Shown here piece by piece: positions 54,396 to 62,841 of a stretch of DNA of 64,000 nucleotides. Position numbers and translations under genes: made by a program. The DNA is from Altererythrobacter ishigakiensis. GTDB lineage: Bacteria > Pseudomonadota > Alphaproteobacteria > Sphingomonadales > Sphingomonadaceae. The stretch spans positions 806,001 through 870,000 of the forward strand of contig NZ_CP015963.1 in NCBI RefSeq assembly GCF_001663155.1, read 5' to 3'. Below the pieces are notes generated by a model. The model was not told where the DNA came from, did not search any database, and saw nothing but the letters and a program-made list of their open reading frames with translations. Position 1 is the first letter of the stretch; the number at the start of each line of letters is the position of its first letter.

Positions 54396-55619
54396 ATGTC
54401 CACGTCACACAAGGTGGTGATCGTCGGCGGCGGTGCCGCCGGGATTGCCACTGCCGCTTCGCTTCTCAAGCGCCGCTCAGGTCTTGACATTGCGATCATC
54501 GAGCCTGCCGATTCACATGCCTATCAGCCGGGCTGGACGATGGTTGGTGGCGGCATATTCGAGCCTAAGGTCACTCGCAGAACCATGGCGAGCGTAATGC
54601 CGAAAGCGGTCACCTGGATCAAACAGGCAGCGAAGTCCTTTCAGCCCGACAACAACGAAGTCACGCTCGAGGATGGCTCGACTGTCCGTTATGAGGCGCT
54701 CGTCGTGGCTCCAGGTATCCGCCTTGCCTGGGAGAAGATCGATGGTCTGGAAGACGCGCTCGGCAAGAACGGTGTTACTTCGAACTATCGTTACGACCTT
54801 GCTCCCTACACCTGGGAGCTGGTTCAGAAACTAAAGAACGGTCGCGCTATATTTACGCAGCCCCCCATGCCGATCAAATGCGCAGGGGCTCCTCAAAAGG
54901 CGATGTATCTCTCCTGCGACCACTGGATGCGCGCTGGCGTGCTCGACGATATCGACGTCGAGTTCTGCAATGCTGGTGCAGTGTTGTTCGGCGTAGCCGA
55001 TTACGTTCCCGCACTGATGAGCTATATCGAGAAGTACAGCGTCAACTTGAGCCTTGGCCACACGCTAGTATCGGTCGATGGCCCCGCGCAGAAAGCCGTT
55101 TTCAAAACCGAAGACGGCGAGGTCACCCGCGAGTTCGACATGCTGCACGTTGTGCCGCCACAAGTCGCGCCAAAATTCCTGGCCGACAGTCCACTGGCTG
55201 CAGAGAGTGGCTTCACCGATGTCGATCAGCATACCTTGCGCCACAACCGCTACGATAACGTGTTCGGGCTGGGCGATGCGGGTTCGATGCCCAATGCGAA
55301 AACTGCAGCGGCGGCGCGCAAACAAGCGCCCGTTGTAGCAGTCAACGTGCTGCAACAGCTCGACGGTCATGGCCCGAAGGCGGGTTATGATGGCTACGGT
55401 TCGTGCCCTCTAACGGTCGAACGCGGCAAGATCGTGCTCGCCGAGTTTGCCTATGGCGGCAAGCTCGCACCGAGTTTCCCGACTTGGCTGATCGATGGGA
55501 CCAAGCCGCAGCGTTTGTCTTGGATGCTGAAGGCTGACGCGCTTCCCTGGATTTACTGGAACGGGATGCTCAAGGGACGTGAATGGCTGGCCGGTCCGGG
55601 CGGCCTGATCGCCCAGTAG
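54396..55619 (+). CDS. sqr: Sulfide:quinone oxidoreductase
   Basis: 407 residues. FAD-binding motif VVIVGGGAAGIATAA at the N-terminus and the second FAD motif NVFGLGDAGSMPNAKTAAA. Cysteines are C162, C174, C191 and C337; C162 (IKCAGAPQK) and C337 (GSCPLTV) correspond to the redox pair of the human-type enzyme. It oxidises sulfide to persulfide and passes electrons to ubiquinone at the membrane. GGGAGAGAG before the ATG. Confidence 0.93.
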   Translation: MSTSHKVVIVGGGAAGIATAASLLKRRSGLDIAIIEPADSHAYQPGWTMVGGGIFEPKVTRRTMASVMPKAVTWIKQAAKSFQPDNNEVTLEDGSTVRYEALVVAPGIRLAWEKIDGLEDALGKNGVTSNYRYDLAPYTWELVQKLKNGRAIFTQPPMPIKCAGAPQKAMYLSCDHWMRAGVLDDIDVEFCNAGAVLFGVADYVPALMSYIEKYSVNLSLGHTLVSVDGPAQKAVFKTEDGEVTREFDMLHVVPPQVAPKFLADSPLAAESGFTDVDQHTLRHNRYDNVFGLGDAGSMPNAKTAAAARKQAPVVAVNVLQQLDGHGPKAGYDGYGSCPLTVERGKIVLAEFAYGGKLAPSFPTWLIDGTKPQRLSWMLKADALPWIYWNGMLKGREWLAGPGGLIAQ

Positions 55620-55644
55620 GGCGACGGATAAGGGGCCTCCAGAG

Positions 55645-57402
55645 ATGCTTTCGCGCTATCTTCCGATCCTTGAGTGGGGGCGGACCTACAATCGCAACGT
55701 CCTGACGGACGATCTGATGGCGGCGGTCATCGTCACTATCATGCTGATCCCGCAGAGCCTTGCCTATGCGCTGCTTGCCGGGCTCCCGCCGGTTGTCGGC
55801 CTGTATGCCTCGATCCTGCCGCTCGTTCTCTATGCGATCTTCGGAACAAGTCGGACGCTCGCGGTGGGTCCAGTCGCGGTAATCTCGCTGATGACGGCGT
55901 CGGCTGCAGGAGCGGTCGCGGCGCAAGGCACGGCGGAATATCTCGAAGCTGCAATAACACTGGCGATGCTTTCAGGCGTGATGTTGGCCATTCTGGGTTT
56001 TTTGCGCGCCGGCTTCCTCGCCAATCTGCTCTCTCACCCTGTCATCAGTGGCTTTATAACAGCATCGGGGATTCTCATTGCCACCAGCCAGTTGAAGCAC
56101 ATTCTCGGTATTCAGGCGGGCGGCGACAATTGGCCCAATATGCTCGGATCGCTCGCCGTCTCGATTGGCGACACCAATGTCTGGACACTCGCTATCGGTA
56201 TCCCGGCGACGCTTTTCCTGTTCTGGGTGCGGAAAGGCGCAAAGCCTGCCTTGCAGCGCATCGGACTTCCAAAGCGTGCAGCAGACATGACTGCGAAAGC
56301 AGGACCAGTGGTCGCGGTCGCACTCACGATATTGGCAGTCCTCGCGCTCGATCTTGGCGAGAAAGGCGTCAGCTTGGTTGGCGCGATACCCCAGGGCCTG
56401 CCGCCCTTTGCGCTGCCGAGCACCGACCTTTCTCTGATCGAGAAGCTATGGGTTCCTGCTCTGCTCATCTCGATTATCGGCTTTGTGGAAAGCGTATCGG
56501 TCGCGCAGACGCTTGCAGCCAAACGGCGCCAGCGCATTTCGCCGGACCAGGAACTTATCGGTCTAGGCGCGGCTAACGTCGCCAGTGCGTTCTCAGGCGG
56601 TTACCCCGTTACAGGCGGATTTGCTCGCTCGGCGGTGAACTTCGATGCCGGGGCGCAAACACCCGCCGCCGGAGCCTACACCGCCGTCGGGATTGCGCTC
56701 GCGACGCTGTTTCTGACCCCGCTCCTTTTCAATCTGCCTATCGCCACGCTCGCCGCGACCATCATCGTTGCGGTCCTGAGTCTCGTGGATATGAAGACGC
56801 CGGGACGGCTCTGGCGCTACTCAAAGGCTGACTTCGCGGCGCATGTTGCGACCATCGGGATTACCCTGCTGGCGGGCGTGGAGATGGGCGTGATAACAGG
56901 CGTCGCGGTGGGCCTGCTCCTTTACCTTTGGCGTGCAAGCCGCCCACACGCTGCCATCGTTGGACGCGTCCCGGAAACGGAACACTTTCGCAATGTCGAG
57001 CGGCACAAGGTCATCACGGTTCCGCACATCCTGTCGATCCGGATCGACGAGGCGCTGACCTATCTCAACGCGCGCTGGCTCGAAGAATATGTGCTGGAAG
57101 AAGTCGCCGATCGTCCAGCCGTGCGCCACGTGATCCTCATGTGCAGCGCTGTGAACGAGATCGACGCATCTGGTCTCGAAAGCCTCGAAGCAATCAATCA
57201 CCGGCTTGGCGATGGCAAGATTGGTCTGCATTTGTCTGAGGTCAAAGGGCCAGTGATGGATCGCCTGAAGCGCTCCCATTTCATCGAAGAGCTCAACGGA
57301 GAGGTATTCCTTTCGCAGTCGAAAGCTTTCGAGAAGCTGGTCTTGGATGACGGAACCCCTCCAGAACCACACGATCACTATCTCGCCCGAGGTCTGATCT
57401 GA
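55645..57402 (+). CDS. SulP-family anion transporter with STAS domain
   Basis: 585 residues. About 11-12 membrane segments (sulfate transporter domain, with GLPPVVGLYASILP and TGGFARSAVNF), then a C-terminal STAS domain (VILMCSAVNEIDASGLESLE). It may export the sulfite or sulfate made by the dioxygenase or import sulfate. Its stop overlaps the ATG of the small HTH gene by one base. Confidence 0.92.
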   Translation: MLSRYLPILEWGRTYNRNVLTDDLMAAVIVTIMLIPQSLAYALLAGLPPVVGLYASILPLVLYAIFGTSRTLAVGPVAVISLMTASAAGAVAAQGTAEYLEAAITLAMLSGVMLAILGFLRAGFLANLLSHPVISGFITASGILIATSQLKHILGIQAGGDNWPNMLGSLAVSIGDTNVWTLAIGIPATLFLFWVRKGAKPALQRIGLPKRAADMTAKAGPVVAVALTILAVLALDLGEKGVSLVGAIPQGLPPFALPSTDLSLIEKLWVPALLISIIGFVESVSVAQTLAAKRRQRISPDQELIGLGAANVASAFSGGYPVTGGFARSAVNFDAGAQTPAAGAYTAVGIALATLFLTPLLFNLPIATLAATIIVAVLSLVDMKTPGRLWRYSKADFAAHVATIGITLLAGVEMGVITGVAVGLLLYLWRASRPHAAIVGRVPETEHFRNVERHKVITVPHILSIRIDEALTYLNARWLEEYVLEEVADRPAVRHVILMCSAVNEIDASGLESLEAINHRLGDGKIGLHLSEVKGPVMDRLKRSHFIEELNGEVFLSQSKAFEKLVLDDGTPPEPHDHYLARGLI

Positions 57403-57563
57403 TGCCCGAGATCACAAACAAAGACGAGAAATGCCGCCGCATCGAAGCGCTGATCGAGAGCGGCAGGGGAGTTTGCGAGAGTTGCCGCGAAATTGGCATC
57501 TCGGAGAAGACCTTTTATCGTTGGCGGAAAGCACAATCCTTGGGGGAGGATCGAAATGCTTAG
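57402..57563 (+). CDS. Small helix-turn-helix protein, 53 residues
   Basis: A short gene that begins on the SulP stop (TGATG). Its helix-turn-helix (RRIEALIESGRGVCESCREIG then ISEKTFYRWRK) resembles the N-terminal part of IS3-type transposase OrfA, but it ends naturally after GEDRNA and no insertion-sequence ends are seen. Three cysteines lie in or beside the helices. It may be a free-standing DNA-binding regulator of the island or a remnant. Confidence 0.7.
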   Translation: MPEITNKDEKCRRIEALIESGRGVCESCREIGISEKTFYRWRKAQSLGEDRNA

Positions 57564-57628
57564 ATCGATTGATCTGGTGCGCGAGCGCGTGCCCATAGCG
57601 AGACAGTGAAGAAGGAAAGGACCTATCT

Positions 57629-58096
57629 ATGGATATCGACATCGGGATCGATCACGCAGCACGCGAGAAGTCATCGAACGCGCTGAAGAAGCTGCTCGCG
57701 GATACGTACACGCTTTATCTCAAGACCCATGGCTATCACTGGAACGTGGAAGGGCCGCATTTCCAACAATTGCACCTTCAATTCATGGAGCAATACACCG
57801 AGATGTGGACGGCCGTTGACGAATTGGCAGAACGCATCCGTGCGCTTGGGCACTATGCGCCCTCATCATACTCCGAGATGAGCGGTCTCTCATCGATCAA
57901 AGAGGAGGCCGGAAGTCCGAATTGGCAGGAGATGGTGACCAATCTTGCCAAAGGTCATGAGCAGGTGGCGAAAACCGCACGTGAAGTGCTCCGGGTAGCC
58001 GAGGAAATCGGCGATGAGGCAACATCCGACGTGGTCGCGCCAAGGCTCACCCTGCACGAAAAAACCGCGTGGATGCTTCGTGCCACCGCGAACTAG
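57629..58096 (+). CDS. dps: Dps-type DNA-protecting ferritin
   Basis: 155 residues. The ferroxidase centre between subunits is visible in TYTLYLKTHGYHWNVEGPHF and QYTEMWTAVDELAERIRALG. Dps stores iron using hydrogen peroxide and shields DNA. GGAAAGGA before the ATG. Fits the oxidative-stress theme of the island. Confidence 0.94.
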   Translation: MDIDIGIDHAAREKSSNALKKLLADTYTLYLKTHGYHWNVEGPHFQQLHLQFMEQYTEMWTAVDELAERIRALGHYAPSSYSEMSGLSSIKEEAGSPNWQEMVTNLAKGHEQVAKTAREVLRVAEEIGDEATSDVVAPRLTLHEKTAWMLRATAN

Positions 58097-58231
58097 ATCG
58101 CGGCAAGGTACAAAGACGCCGGAAAAGCGCGCCACCTCGAGAGCCATCAAGCAAACACATTTACATTATTTTTGATATTGAATGGGTCCCTCGCCGTCTT
58201 TGGGGACGGAATAGGTCCATTTTCGCATATT

Positions 58232-58253
58232 CGATACTGAATTCAGAATATCG
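58232..58253. repeat. Inverted repeat before the ferritin-like gene
   Basis: CGATA, the palindrome TGAATTCA, and TATCG are arranged as nested arms in A/T-rich DNA about 80 bases before the next start. A possible operator; no known box is matched. Confidence 0.3.
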
Positions 58254-58301
58254 ATTACATTAAGTGATAAATTGTAATTGCAGTCTCTAGCCGCCGCTGT
58301 T

Positions 58302-58327
58302 AGACCTTCCTTCAAGAAAGGAGGTCT
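58302..58327 (+). promoter_or_regulatory. Hairpin that hides the ribosome site of the ferritin-like gene
   Basis: AGACCT (58302-58307) and CCTT (58309-58312) pair with AAGG and AGGTCT (58318-58327), one bulged T, 5-base loop. The perfect AAAGGAGGT ribosome site lies entirely inside the 3' arm, three bases from the ATG at 58330. Confidence 0.6.
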
Positions 58328-58329
58328 CA

Positions 58330-58854
58330 ATGGCCTGTTGGAAATCTCTTCTCACACTGGGTGCGCTCATGCTTGGCGGTGGGTGCACGAACGCCATCGC
58401 AGCGGACCCGCCAGGCATTGACGGTGCGGCCTTGTTGCAGGCCCTTGACGATGAGTATCGTGCCGAGGCCACCTATGCCGCCGTCATAGAGAAGTATGGC
58501 GAGGCTCGGCCTTTCATCAATATCATCGAAGCGGAGCGTCGCCACGCGAGCCGGGCGAAAGCCGAATTGGATCGTCTTGGCATAAGCTATGATGCAACCA
58601 ACCCGTATCTCGGCAAGATAGAAGCGCCAGCGACCCTGATTGCAGCGTGTGAGCAAGGCGTCACCGCAGAGATCGAAAACATCGCACTCTACGACCGCCT
58701 TCTCCCGACCGTTCGTGACGACGACGTCCGCGAAATCCTCGGTCGACTGCAATGGGCTTCGCGCGAACGTCATCTACCCGCATTCCAGCGCTGCGTTTCG
58801 CGCGGTGGTCAGATGGGACAGGGACGCGGCAGCGGGCACCACGGTCGCAACTGA
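58330..58854 (+). CDS. DUF2202 ferritin-like exported protein
   Basis: 174 residues. Lipoprotein-like or simple signal (LTLGALMLGGGC then AIAA). A four-helix ferritin-like domain with metal ligands in DEYRAEATYAAVIEKYG, IIEAERRHASR, AEIENIALYDRLL and SRERHLPAFQRC. DUF2202 members are diiron proteins of unknown activity. A C-terminal Gly/His/Arg tail is present. Confidence 0.85.
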   Translation: MACWKSLLTLGALMLGGGCTNAIAADPPGIDGAALLQALDDEYRAEATYAAVIEKYGEARPFINIIEAERRHASRAKAELDRLGISYDATNPYLGKIEAPATLIAACEQGVTAEIENIALYDRLLPTVRDDDVREILGRLQWASRERHLPAFQRCVSRGGQMGQGRGSGHHGRN

Positions 58855-58889
58855 TCCCAATTATCACACTCTCAAGAAAGGAAATCCCT

Positions 58890-59519
58890 ATGTCTCTTCA
58901 CATCGGCGACACCGCCCCCAACTTCACCGTTGCCACGACCAAGGGTGAGATTGATCTCCACGAATGGTCGGGTGACAGCTGGGTCTTCTTCTTCAGCCAT
59001 CCGGCGGACTTTACTCCAGTGTGCACCACCGAAATGGGCATGACCGCAAAGCTCGCCGCGGAGTTCGAGGCGCGCAATGTCAAGCCGCTCGGTCTCTCGA
59101 CCGACACGGTCGAAGAGCACCTCGAATGGGTCAAAGATGTCGATGAAACGCAAGGTGTCACTCTCGACTTTCCCATCGTTGCGGATCCCGACCTCAAGAT
59201 CGCCAAGCTCTACGACATGATCCACCCCGACCAGAGTGAAACCGCGGCGGTCCGGTCGGTCTTCATCATCGATCCGGCCAACAAGATCCGCCTGGTGATG
59301 ACCTATCCTATGAGCGTTGGTCGCAATTTTGACGAGATCCTGCGGGTGATCGACAGTCTCCAGCTATCGGACCGCTGCACTATTGCCACGCCTGCCGACT
59401 GGCGGCCCGGCGATGATGTGATCATCCCGCCTTCGATCAATGATGATGACGCGAAGACAATGTTCCCCCAGGGTTTCACCACCATCAAACCATATCTACG
59501 GACGACGAAAGTCGCCTGA
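58890..59519 (+). CDS. 1-Cys peroxiredoxin (Prx6-like)
   Basis: 209 residues from ATG 58890 (AGGAAA before it). Active site FSHPADFTPVCTTEM, arginine in DPANKIRLV, C-terminal arm WRPGDDVIIPP. Paralogue of the protein at 52231, with which it shares the whole active-site segment but differs elsewhere. 88 bases follow before the oxidase genes. Confidence 0.94.
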   Translation: MSLHIGDTAPNFTVATTKGEIDLHEWSGDSWVFFFSHPADFTPVCTTEMGMTAKLAAEFEARNVKPLGLSTDTVEEHLEWVKDVDETQGVTLDFPIVADPDLKIAKLYDMIHPDQSETAAVRSVFIIDPANKIRLVMTYPMSVGRNFDEILRVIDSLQLSDRCTIATPADWRPGDDVIIPPSINDDDAKTMFPQGFTTIKPYLRTTKVA

Positions 59520-59607
59520 GGGTCGCGGGGCGCATTCGCTGTCAAGCGGACGCGCCCTTAGTCTTTTGCTGCGAAACTTTCACAACTGAGGGATCACGGT
59601 TTCCACC

Positions 59608-61050
59608 ATGTTTGACCAGCTCGACGCCCTACTGCTGGCGCGCGTCCAATTCGCCTTCACGGTCAGCTTCCACTTCTTCTTCCCTGCCTTCTCGATCGGG
59701 CTCGCGAGTTACCTCGCTGTTCTTGAAGGGCTGTGGCTGAAGACCGGCAAGCAGGTCTATCTCGATCTGTTCAAGTACTGGCTCAAAATCTTCGCCATTG
59801 CGTTTGCGATGGGCGTCGTTTCGGGCATCGTGATGAGTTATCAGTTTGGCACGAACTGGTCTGTGTTCTCAGACGTAGCCGGGCCAGTCATCGGGCCGCT
59901 CATGGCGTATGAAGTGCTGACAGCCTTCTTCCTTGAGGCTGGTTTCCTCGGTGTCATGCTGTTCGGCATGAACAAGGTTGGGAAGAAGCTGCATTTCACC
60001 GCGACACTTATGGTCGCGCTTGGAACCTTCGTTTCGGCCTTCTGGATCCTCTCGGTGAATAGCTGGATGCAGACGCCCGTGGGCCATGTCATGGGCGAGA
60101 ACGGCCAGTTCCTCCCCGGCGATAGCTGGTGGGACATCGTCTTCAACCCCAGCTTTCCGTATCGCCTCGTGCACACGGTAATGGCAGCCTATCTCACCAC
60201 GGCCTTCGTTGTCGGCGGTGTGGGAGCGTGGCACCTTCTGAAAGACAAAGCCAACCCGCATGCGCGCAAAATGTTCTCGATGGCGATGTGGATGGCTGCA
60301 CTCGTCACGCCACTGCAAATCTTCGCGGGTGACATGCATGGCCTGAACACTCTCGAGCATCAACCCGCCAAGGTCATGGCGATGGAGGGGCATTTCGAAA
60401 GCCACCCCGATGGCGCGCCGCTGATATTGTTCGGCGTTCCGGACAGCGAGAGCAAAACGGTGCGCTATGCGATCGAGATTCCGAAGCTGTCATCGCTCAT
60501 CCTCAAGCACGATCTAAATGCACCGATGGACGGTCTCGACACCATCGCGGATGATGAAGAGCCGCCGGTGGGCATGGTTTTCTGGTCCTTTCGCATCATG
60601 GTCGGGATTGGCTTTGCGATGCTCGGTATCGGTCTTTGGAGCCTTTACGCTCGAGCCCGCAAGCGCCTGTATGACGCTCCTTGGCTACACCGCGCAGCGA
60701 TCCTAATGGCGCCGAGCGGATTTGTGGCAGTACTCGCGGGTTGGATTACGACCGAGGTCGGCCGACAGCCCTATGTGATCTACGGTCTGTTGCGCACAGC
60801 CGATGCGGCAAGTCCACTCGATGCGCCCGCAGTCGCAGCTTCTCTGCTTGCCTTCATTATTGTCTATTTCACAGTCTTCGGGATCGGTGTTTGGTACATC
60901 CTGCGCCTGATGGGCAAGCCGCCCCAAACTGATGAGGTTGGTGCAAAACGCGGTGATACTGGCCCCATCCGAACTGCTGGTATCACGCCGGGCCCGACTC
61001 AGAACCCGATTGGTGAAGAGCCACTTCCAACGACGAAGGAGCCAGCCTGA
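59608..61050 (+). CDS. cydA: bd-type quinol oxidase subunit I (CIO-like)
   Basis: 480 residues with about nine membrane helices. Heme ligands are H22 (VSFHFFFP), the glutamates in MAYEVLTAFFLEAG, H in RLVHTVMAAYL and a methionine further on. The quinol loop is short, and GRQPYVIYGLLRT follows, as in cyanide-insensitive oxidases. These oxidases reduce oxygen without pumping protons and resist sulfide and cyanide. One-base overlap with cydB. Confidence 0.95.
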   Translation: MFDQLDALLLARVQFAFTVSFHFFFPAFSIGLASYLAVLEGLWLKTGKQVYLDLFKYWLKIFAIAFAMGVVSGIVMSYQFGTNWSVFSDVAGPVIGPLMAYEVLTAFFLEAGFLGVMLFGMNKVGKKLHFTATLMVALGTFVSAFWILSVNSWMQTPVGHVMGENGQFLPGDSWWDIVFNPSFPYRLVHTVMAAYLTTAFVVGGVGAWHLLKDKANPHARKMFSMAMWMAALVTPLQIFAGDMHGLNTLEHQPAKVMAMEGHFESHPDGAPLILFGVPDSESKTVRYAIEIPKLSSLILKHDLNAPMDGLDTIADDEEPPVGMVFWSFRIMVGIGFAMLGIGLWSLYARARKRLYDAPWLHRAAILMAPSGFVAVLAGWITTEVGRQPYVIYGLLRTADAASPLDAPAVAASLLAFIIVYFTVFGIGVWYILRLMGKPPQTDEVGAKRGDTGPIRTAGITPGPTQNPIGEEPLPTTKEPA

Positions 61051-62045
61051 TGGACCTCACTGTAATCTGGGCGTTTATCATCGCTTTTGCCGTCTTTGCT
61101 TATGTCGTGATGGACGGGTTTGATCTGGGTATCGGCATTCTCTTCCCGACCTTACGTTTGGGTAAGGGACGCGACCGGGCCATGAATTCGATCGCTCCGG
61201 TTTGGGATGGAAACGAAACATGGCTTGTGCTCGGCGGCGGTGGATTGTTTGCCGCCTTCCCGTTGGCCTACGCGGTAATTCTTCCCGCCACCTATCCACT
61301 GATCATTGCCATGCTGCTGGGCCTTGTGTTTCGGGGTGTCGCATTCGAATATCGCTGGCGCGATCCCAATCATCGGGCTTTCTGGGATGCAGCGTTCTTT
61401 GGTGGTTCGCTTGTAGCGGCCATGTCTCAAGGCATGACGCTCGGCGCTCTTCTACAGGGCATCGAGGTAGCTGATCGCAGTTACGCAGGCAGCTGGTTCG
61501 ACTGGCTCACGCCTTACACTTTGCTTTGCGGATTGGGCGTTGTCGCAGGCTACGCGTTGCTTGGCAGCACGTGGCTGATCTGGAAGCTGGATGGCGGGGT
61601 CCAGAGGCACGCGCGTTATCTGGCATTGCGGGCGGCCATCGCGACAATCGTCCTGATGGGAGCGGTCAGCCTCTACAACATCTTCCTGAACGCCGAATAC
61701 GCTGATCGCTGGCTAACCGCGCCGGAGATATATTTCGCAGCGCCTGTGCCTATTCTGACCGGGATAATCGCTCTCTCGATGATTCAGGCGATCAGGAAGG
61801 AACGCAAAAGCAAACCGTTCTGGCTCGCAATTGCGCTCTTCTTCTTCGGAATGGCCGGGCTCGGTGTGACAATGTGGCCTTACGTCGTGCCTCCTGGGGT
61901 AACGATCTGGGATGCTGCCGCACCCGAAAAAAGCCAGATATTCATGCTGGTTGGTGTGGCGCTCACCATGCCGCTCATCATCGGATATACCGCTTGGGCG
62001 TATTGGGTGTTCAGGGGTAAAGTGGCCGACGAGGGATATCACTGA
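61050..62045 (+). CDS. cydB: bd-type quinol oxidase subunit II
   Basis: 331 residues, about eight helices. The family start FVIMDGFDLGIGILFP-like is present as YVVMDGFDLGIGILFP, then NGNETWLVLGGGGLFAAFP-like WDGNETWLVLGGGGLF. It stabilises the hemes of subunit I. Its stop overlaps the next ATG. Confidence 0.95.
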   Translation: MDLTVIWAFIIAFAVFAYVVMDGFDLGIGILFPTLRLGKGRDRAMNSIAPVWDGNETWLVLGGGGLFAAFPLAYAVILPATYPLIIAMLLGLVFRGVAFEYRWRDPNHRAFWDAAFFGGSLVAAMSQGMTLGALLQGIEVADRSYAGSWFDWLTPYTLLCGLGVVAGYALLGSTWLIWKLDGGVQRHARYLALRAAIATIVLMGAVSLYNIFLNAEYADRWLTAPEIYFAAPVPILTGIIALSMIQAIRKERKSKPFWLAIALFFFGMAGLGVTMWPYVVPPGVTIWDAAAPEKSQIFMLVGVALTMPLIIGYTAWAYWVFRGKVADEGYH

Positions 62046-62173
62046 TGCTCGCACCACCTGAACCCCAGCAACCGCTTTGGAAACGGCTCGCGTGGATGGC
62101 CGGAATTTGGCTAGCGAGCGTCACTTTGCTCGGTATCGTGGCTATGATCATTCGGTTCTGGCTGAAGGCATAA
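62045..62173 (+). CDS. Small bd-oxidase-associated membrane peptide (DUF2474-like)
   Basis: 42 residues, one membrane helix (WMAGIWLASVTLLGIVAMIIRFW) after a Pro/Gln-rich start. It begins on the cydB stop (TGATG). Size and position match the small third subunits of bd oxidases (CydX, DUF2474). Confidence 0.82.
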   Translation: MLAPPEPQQPLWKRLAWMAGIWLASVTLLGIVAMIIRFWLKA

Positions 62174-62188
62174 GCCAAGGAGGCGAGC

Positions 62189-62785
62189 ATGAACCCAGAT
62201 AGATATCGAACCCTTCTCCTTTTTGTAGCAGCATGCGCGGTGGGCGCTTGTTCGCAAGGTGACAGGAGTGTGGCGGAGGAAGCCGAATTCCTGCTCCAAT
62301 CTGAAAAGTTGACTGCTCGATTTCAATCCGAACTCCAGAGAGAGCTTTCCAATGCTCTCAGCGAGGTTGGCCCCGTGGGGGCGATCGGCGTTTGCCAGTC
62401 GGCGGCACCCGCAATCGGGGAGCGCCTTTCAGAAAACAGCGGCTTCAGAGTAAGTCGCATCGCGCGTCGCAACCGCAATGCAGGCAACGGGATACTGCCA
62501 GACCTTGAGCCGCTGTACAGCGAGCTAGAAGCATCACCGATGCAAGATGGTTTCCCTCGATCCGTGCACGGCACAGTTGACGGCCGGTTGGTCTACCTCA
62601 GGGCCATTCCCATGCAGGAGAAACCCTGCTCGGCATGCCACGGATCGAACATCGATCCTGCGCTCTCGAAAGTGATCTCTCAAAGCTATCAAGACGATCG
62701 TGCCGTGGGTTTTGAACCGGGCGAACTTCGCGGAGCATTCCTGGTGGAGCAGTCGACAACCTTGCCGATCTTGCTGCCGGGGTGA
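62189..62785 (+). CDS. c-type heme lipoprotein (DUF3365/Tll0287-like), altered C-terminus
   Basis: 198 residues. Lipobox AVGACS ends the signal. The DUF3365 region includes QSAAPAIGERLSE and a single heme-c site CSACH near residue 150. The last residues (TTLPILLPG) are encoded by sequence that on the other strand is the start of a DUF3489 gene, so the original end was replaced at a junction near 62755. It may be an electron carrier or redox sensor for the oxidase. AAGGAGG before the ATG. Confidence 0.82.
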   Translation: MNPDRYRTLLLFVAACAVGACSQGDRSVAEEAEFLLQSEKLTARFQSELQRELSNALSEVGPVGAIGVCQSAAPAIGERLSENSGFRVSRIARRNRNAGNGILPDLEPLYSELEASPMQDGFPRSVHGTVDGRLVYLRAIPMQEKPCSACHGSNIDPALSKVISQSYQDDRAVGFEPGELRGAFLVEQSTTLPILLPG

Positions 62786-62841
62786 CCCGCTGGGTCGTTG
62801 TCTGCTTTGCCCTGAGATTCGCTCTTGGTCCTTGTAGTCAT
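62755..62841 (-). pseudogene. Truncated DUF3489 gene start
   Basis: From ATG 62841 the frame reads MTTRTKSESQG and then PGSKIGKVV, matching the first third of the intact gene at 48531-48809 (MTTSTKSKPKD and DSKIGKVV). After the KVV codons the similarity stops abruptly at about 62755, where the heme-lipoprotein gene continues. Copy C of the leader is intact in front of it. A remnant of a second module. Confidence 0.75.

Noticed and set aside
57402..57563. Insertion sequence at the small HTH gene
   Set aside because: No terminal inverted repeats, no OrfB and no target duplication seen, so no IS was called.
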